Source: an uncultured Alphaproteobacteria bacterium
GTDB lineage: Bacteria > Pseudomonadota > Alphaproteobacteria > UBA11222
Direction of reading: 5' to 3'
NCBI GenBank assembly: GCA_937888955.1
Contig: CALAQW010000074.1
Coordinates: 1-51,824 of the forward strand
DNA length: 51,824 nt
Part shown: positions 50,197 through 51,824 of the stretch, piece after piece
Position numbering within the stretch: the first letter of the stretch is position 1
Layout of the letters: each line of letters opens with the position of its first letter
Notes under the pieces: generated by a model
What the model saw: the letters and a program-made list of their open reading frames with translations, nothing else
What the model was told of the DNA's origin: nothing
Databases searched by the model: none
Made by a program: the position numbers and the translations under genes

Positions 50197-51360
50197 ATGA
50201 GTAGCAAGTTGCACGCATTGGCGGAACGAATCGTGCCGTTTCCGCTGAATATCAGCTGTGCGGAAGTGCATCGGCGGTTTTCTGCCGACCCGGACCTGCT
50301 TGCTGCGGCGGTGGTGGATGAAGGCCGACCGGTCGGGCTTGTCAACAGACACGAATTTCTCGTTCAATTGTCGCATCAGTTCGGCTGGGCGCTTTACGCC
50401 AAAAAGTCGATTAGCGTCTTGATGGACCGGGCGCCGCTGATTGTCGATGTCAATATGAGCGTTGCCGCATTGAGCAAGCTGATTGCCAGCGAGCAACCAA
50501 GTGCCTTGCTCAAGGGCCTGATTATCTGTGACGGGTCCGATTATTACGGGATCGGCACAGCACTGGGCTTGTTGCGGTTCAACATGGCCTACAATAAGGA
50601 GCGTGCGCGCGAACTCGAACTGGCGCGGTTGCAGGCGGAGCGGGCGAATCGGGCAAAAACTCAGTTTCTTGCCAATATGAGCCATGAATTGCGGACCCCG
50701 CTCAATGCCATTATGGGCTTTTCCGAAATATTGCATCAGCAGCTTTATGGACCGGTCGGTGATCAGCGCTATCATGATTATGCGGCCGATATCTATCGCA
50801 GCGGCGAACATCTGCTTGGGCTTGTGAATGACCTGCTTGATGTGGCCTGCATTGAAGCAGGGCGCATGCAGCTTGATGAGGAAAGCTGCGATCTGGAGGA
50901 ATTGCTTGCCGCGGCAGTGCAGCAGATCATACGTCGCGCCGAACAGGCCGGGCTGTCGATCATCTGTCGTATGCCAGAGGATCTGCCGTTGCTGCGTGTG
51001 GATGCCAAGAAGATCCGGCAGATCCTGATCAATCTACTGACCAATGCGGTGAAATTCACCCCTGCGGGCGGGACAATCACCGTGACCAGCGGCTTTACCC
51101 GGACCAGTGAGATTTTCGTTTGCGTTCAGGATACCGGCGTCGGGATCGATGAAGCGGAAATCCCGGCAATATTTGAAAATTTCGGGCAGGTCGAAAACGA
51201 GCTCAGTAAGTCGAATGAGGGCGTCGGATTAGGGTTGCCGCTCTGTAAGGCGCTTGTTGAGCTGCATGCAGGCAGTTTCCATCTCAAAAGCAAGCCCGGT
51301 ATCGGCACGCGGGCCTATTTCATCCTGCCTGCAAGTCGGCTTGTCCCCATAGCCGCGTGA
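50197..51360 (+). CDS. Sensor histidine kinase with CBS-like N-terminal region
   Basis: A 387-residue soluble kinase. Residues 15-130 look like a CBS pair ([70 protein letters not shown]), followed by a coiled-coil linker ([20 protein letters not shown]). HisKA has the phospho-acceptor His163 in [23 protein letters not shown]. HATPase_c has [25 protein letters not shown], and [12 protein letters not shown]. No TM or signal peptide. ATG 50197 has AGGGG 5 nt upstream; an adjacent Met at 50194 is possible. No response-regulator gene is nearby, so it is an orphan kinase that may sense adenylate-type nucleotides. Confidence 0.88.
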   Translation: MSSKLHALAERIVPFPLNISCAEVHRRFSADPDLLAAAVVDEGRPVGLVNRHEFLVQLSHQFGWALYAKKSISVLMDRAPLIVDVNMSVAALSKLIASEQPSALLKGLIICDGSDYYGIGTALGLLRFNMAYNKERARELELARLQAERANRAKTQFLANMSHELRTPLNAIMGFSEILHQQLYGPVGDQRYHDYAADIYRSGEHLLGLVNDLLDVACIEAGRMQLDEESCDLEELLAAAVQQIIRRAEQAGLSIICRMPEDLPLLRVDAKKIRQILINLLTNAVKFTPAGGTITVTSGFTRTSEIFVCVQDTGVGIDEAEIPAIFENFGQVENELSKSNEGVGLGLPLCKALVELHAGSFHLKSKPGIGTRAYFILPASRLVPIAA

Positions 51361-51402
51361 CTGCGTAAAAGCAGATCTGTTGGCTTGCGGCTGCACAAAA
51401 AT

Positions 51403-51794
51403 TGTCAGACGGCCTGTAAGCCGGGTTCTGTATCCGCGCGATGCGGATGATGACCATTCATCTGGGACATACGTTACCGTATGCCTCATGCAGCCGACCC
51501 GGACAACCGGCGCGGAAACCCGCCTGCCGCAATGCGGCCTGTTGTCCCTATTTGGCCTTGCTCCCGGTGGGGTTTACCATGCCGCCCCTGTTGCCAGCGG
51601 CGCGGTGCGCTCTTACCGCACCTTTTCACCCTTACCGGCCAATGGCCCGTTGGGCCGGCCGGCGGTCTGTTCTCTGTGGCACTTTCCCTGGGGTCGCCCC
51701 CGCCGGGCGTTACCCGGCACCGTGTTTCCGTGGAGCCCGGACTTTCCTCCCCCCGGCCGGCTTGCGGCAGGGGGGGGGCCATCCCGCCCTCTTC
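51403..51794 (-). ncRNA. rnpB: RNase P RNA (class A)
   Basis: Catalytic RNA that matures tRNA 5' ends. On the minus strand the 5' universal block GAGGAAAGTCCGGGCTCC lies at 51749-51732. It is followed by CACGGAAACACGGTGCCGGG, CAGGGAAAGTGCCACAGAGA, GGTAAGGGTGAAAAGGTGC and GGTAAGAGCGCACC, and at the 3' end by CAGAACCCGGCTTACAGGCC (51430-51411). GATGGCC near the 5' end pairs with GGCCGTC (51414-51408) as helix P2. The 5' end is estimated from the -10 box. The 3' end is approximate, about 40 bp from the convergent kinase gene. Confidence 0.95.
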
Positions 51795-51800
51795 AACCCG

Positions 51801-51806
51801 TTTATA
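51801..51806 (-). promoter_or_regulatory. -10 box of rnpB
   Basis: TATAAA on the minus strand, about 7 nt before the deduced 5' end of rnpB. The -35 element would lie at or beyond the window edge. Confidence 0.5.
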
Positions 51807-51824
51807 ACATTGCAAAGATGCAAA

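Noticed and set aside
1-51824. Prophage, insertion sequence, integrative element or tRNA attachment site
   Set aside because: No integrase, transposase, terminal inverted repeats with target duplications, or tRNA gene was seen.

Overview
The window is GC-rich DNA (about 60% by eye) from an alphaproteobacterium. The best marker is a gcrA cell-cycle regulator (36295-36822). DUF2849 and DUF934 genes beside a CysI-type reductase and an alphaproteobacterial-style RNase P RNA at the right edge agree. The genus cannot be named from sequence alone. There is no phage, transposase, integron, CRISPR or plasmid signature, and no tRNA or rRNA operon was seen. It reads as chromosomal DNA from an aerobic degrader of lipids or alicyclic/terpenoid compounds.

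Layout. 1-2883: a truncated FecR-domain protein, a rhomboid protease, a DUF4389 membrane protein and a conserved protein of unknown function. 3099-10729: a co-directional catabolic block with a carboxymuconolactone-decarboxylase-family protein, two SDRs, a GNAT, a 3-hydroxyisobutyrate-dehydrogenase-like enzyme, an MFS carrier, an ABM monooxygenase and a FadD19-like acyl-CoA ligase. 10893-12979: cobP-cobQ (cobalamin). 13130-15520: a tandem pair of acyl-CoA dehydrogenases that looks like the two subunits of one heteromeric enzyme. 15600-19542: three tandem paralogous MFS exporters. 19701-23447: a DksA-like protein, a Nudix hydrolase, a CYTH triphosphatase, a ParA-like ATPase and a CYTH/CHAD protein. 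The last three form a possible polyphosphate-related locus. 23636-27717: an acetolactate-synthase-like TPP enzyme, an aldehyde dehydrogenase and a fumarylacetoacetate-hydrolase-family enzyme. 27838-31505: an SsuABC/TauABC-like importer whose permease gene is separated from the other two genes by two opposite-strand genes. 31694-34153: sulfite/nitrite reductase operon. 34227-35869: two coupled ABC-2 permeases. 36295-39787: gcrA, a MATE exporter and a PiT phosphate transporter.

39832-49878 is the most coherent metabolic region. A CaiB-type CoA-transferase, an MFS carrier and a bile-acid:Na+ symporter-family carrier precede a TetR gene that is divergent from badI, a cyclohexanecarboxyl-CoA-type dehydrogenase, a crotonase, a BadH-like SDR and a single-component-looking Rieske oxygenase. 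A second TetR gene closes the block. The four central enzymes match the classes needed to convert cyclohexanecarboxyl-CoA to pimeloyl-CoA. The heteromeric dehydrogenase pair at 13130-15520 could act on the pimeloyl-CoA. The Rieske oxygenase is not part of the known route and is the main novelty there.

50197-51360 encodes a histidine kinase with an N-terminal CBS-like region, preceded by a very AT-rich promoter region. The window ends with rnpB on the minus strand. Several regulatory elements are readable: two candidate TetR operators, a perfect DnaA box upstream of gcrA, a sigma70-type promoter upstream of the sulfite reductase operon, several hairpin terminators, and two triple tandem minisatellites of 12 and 24 bp.
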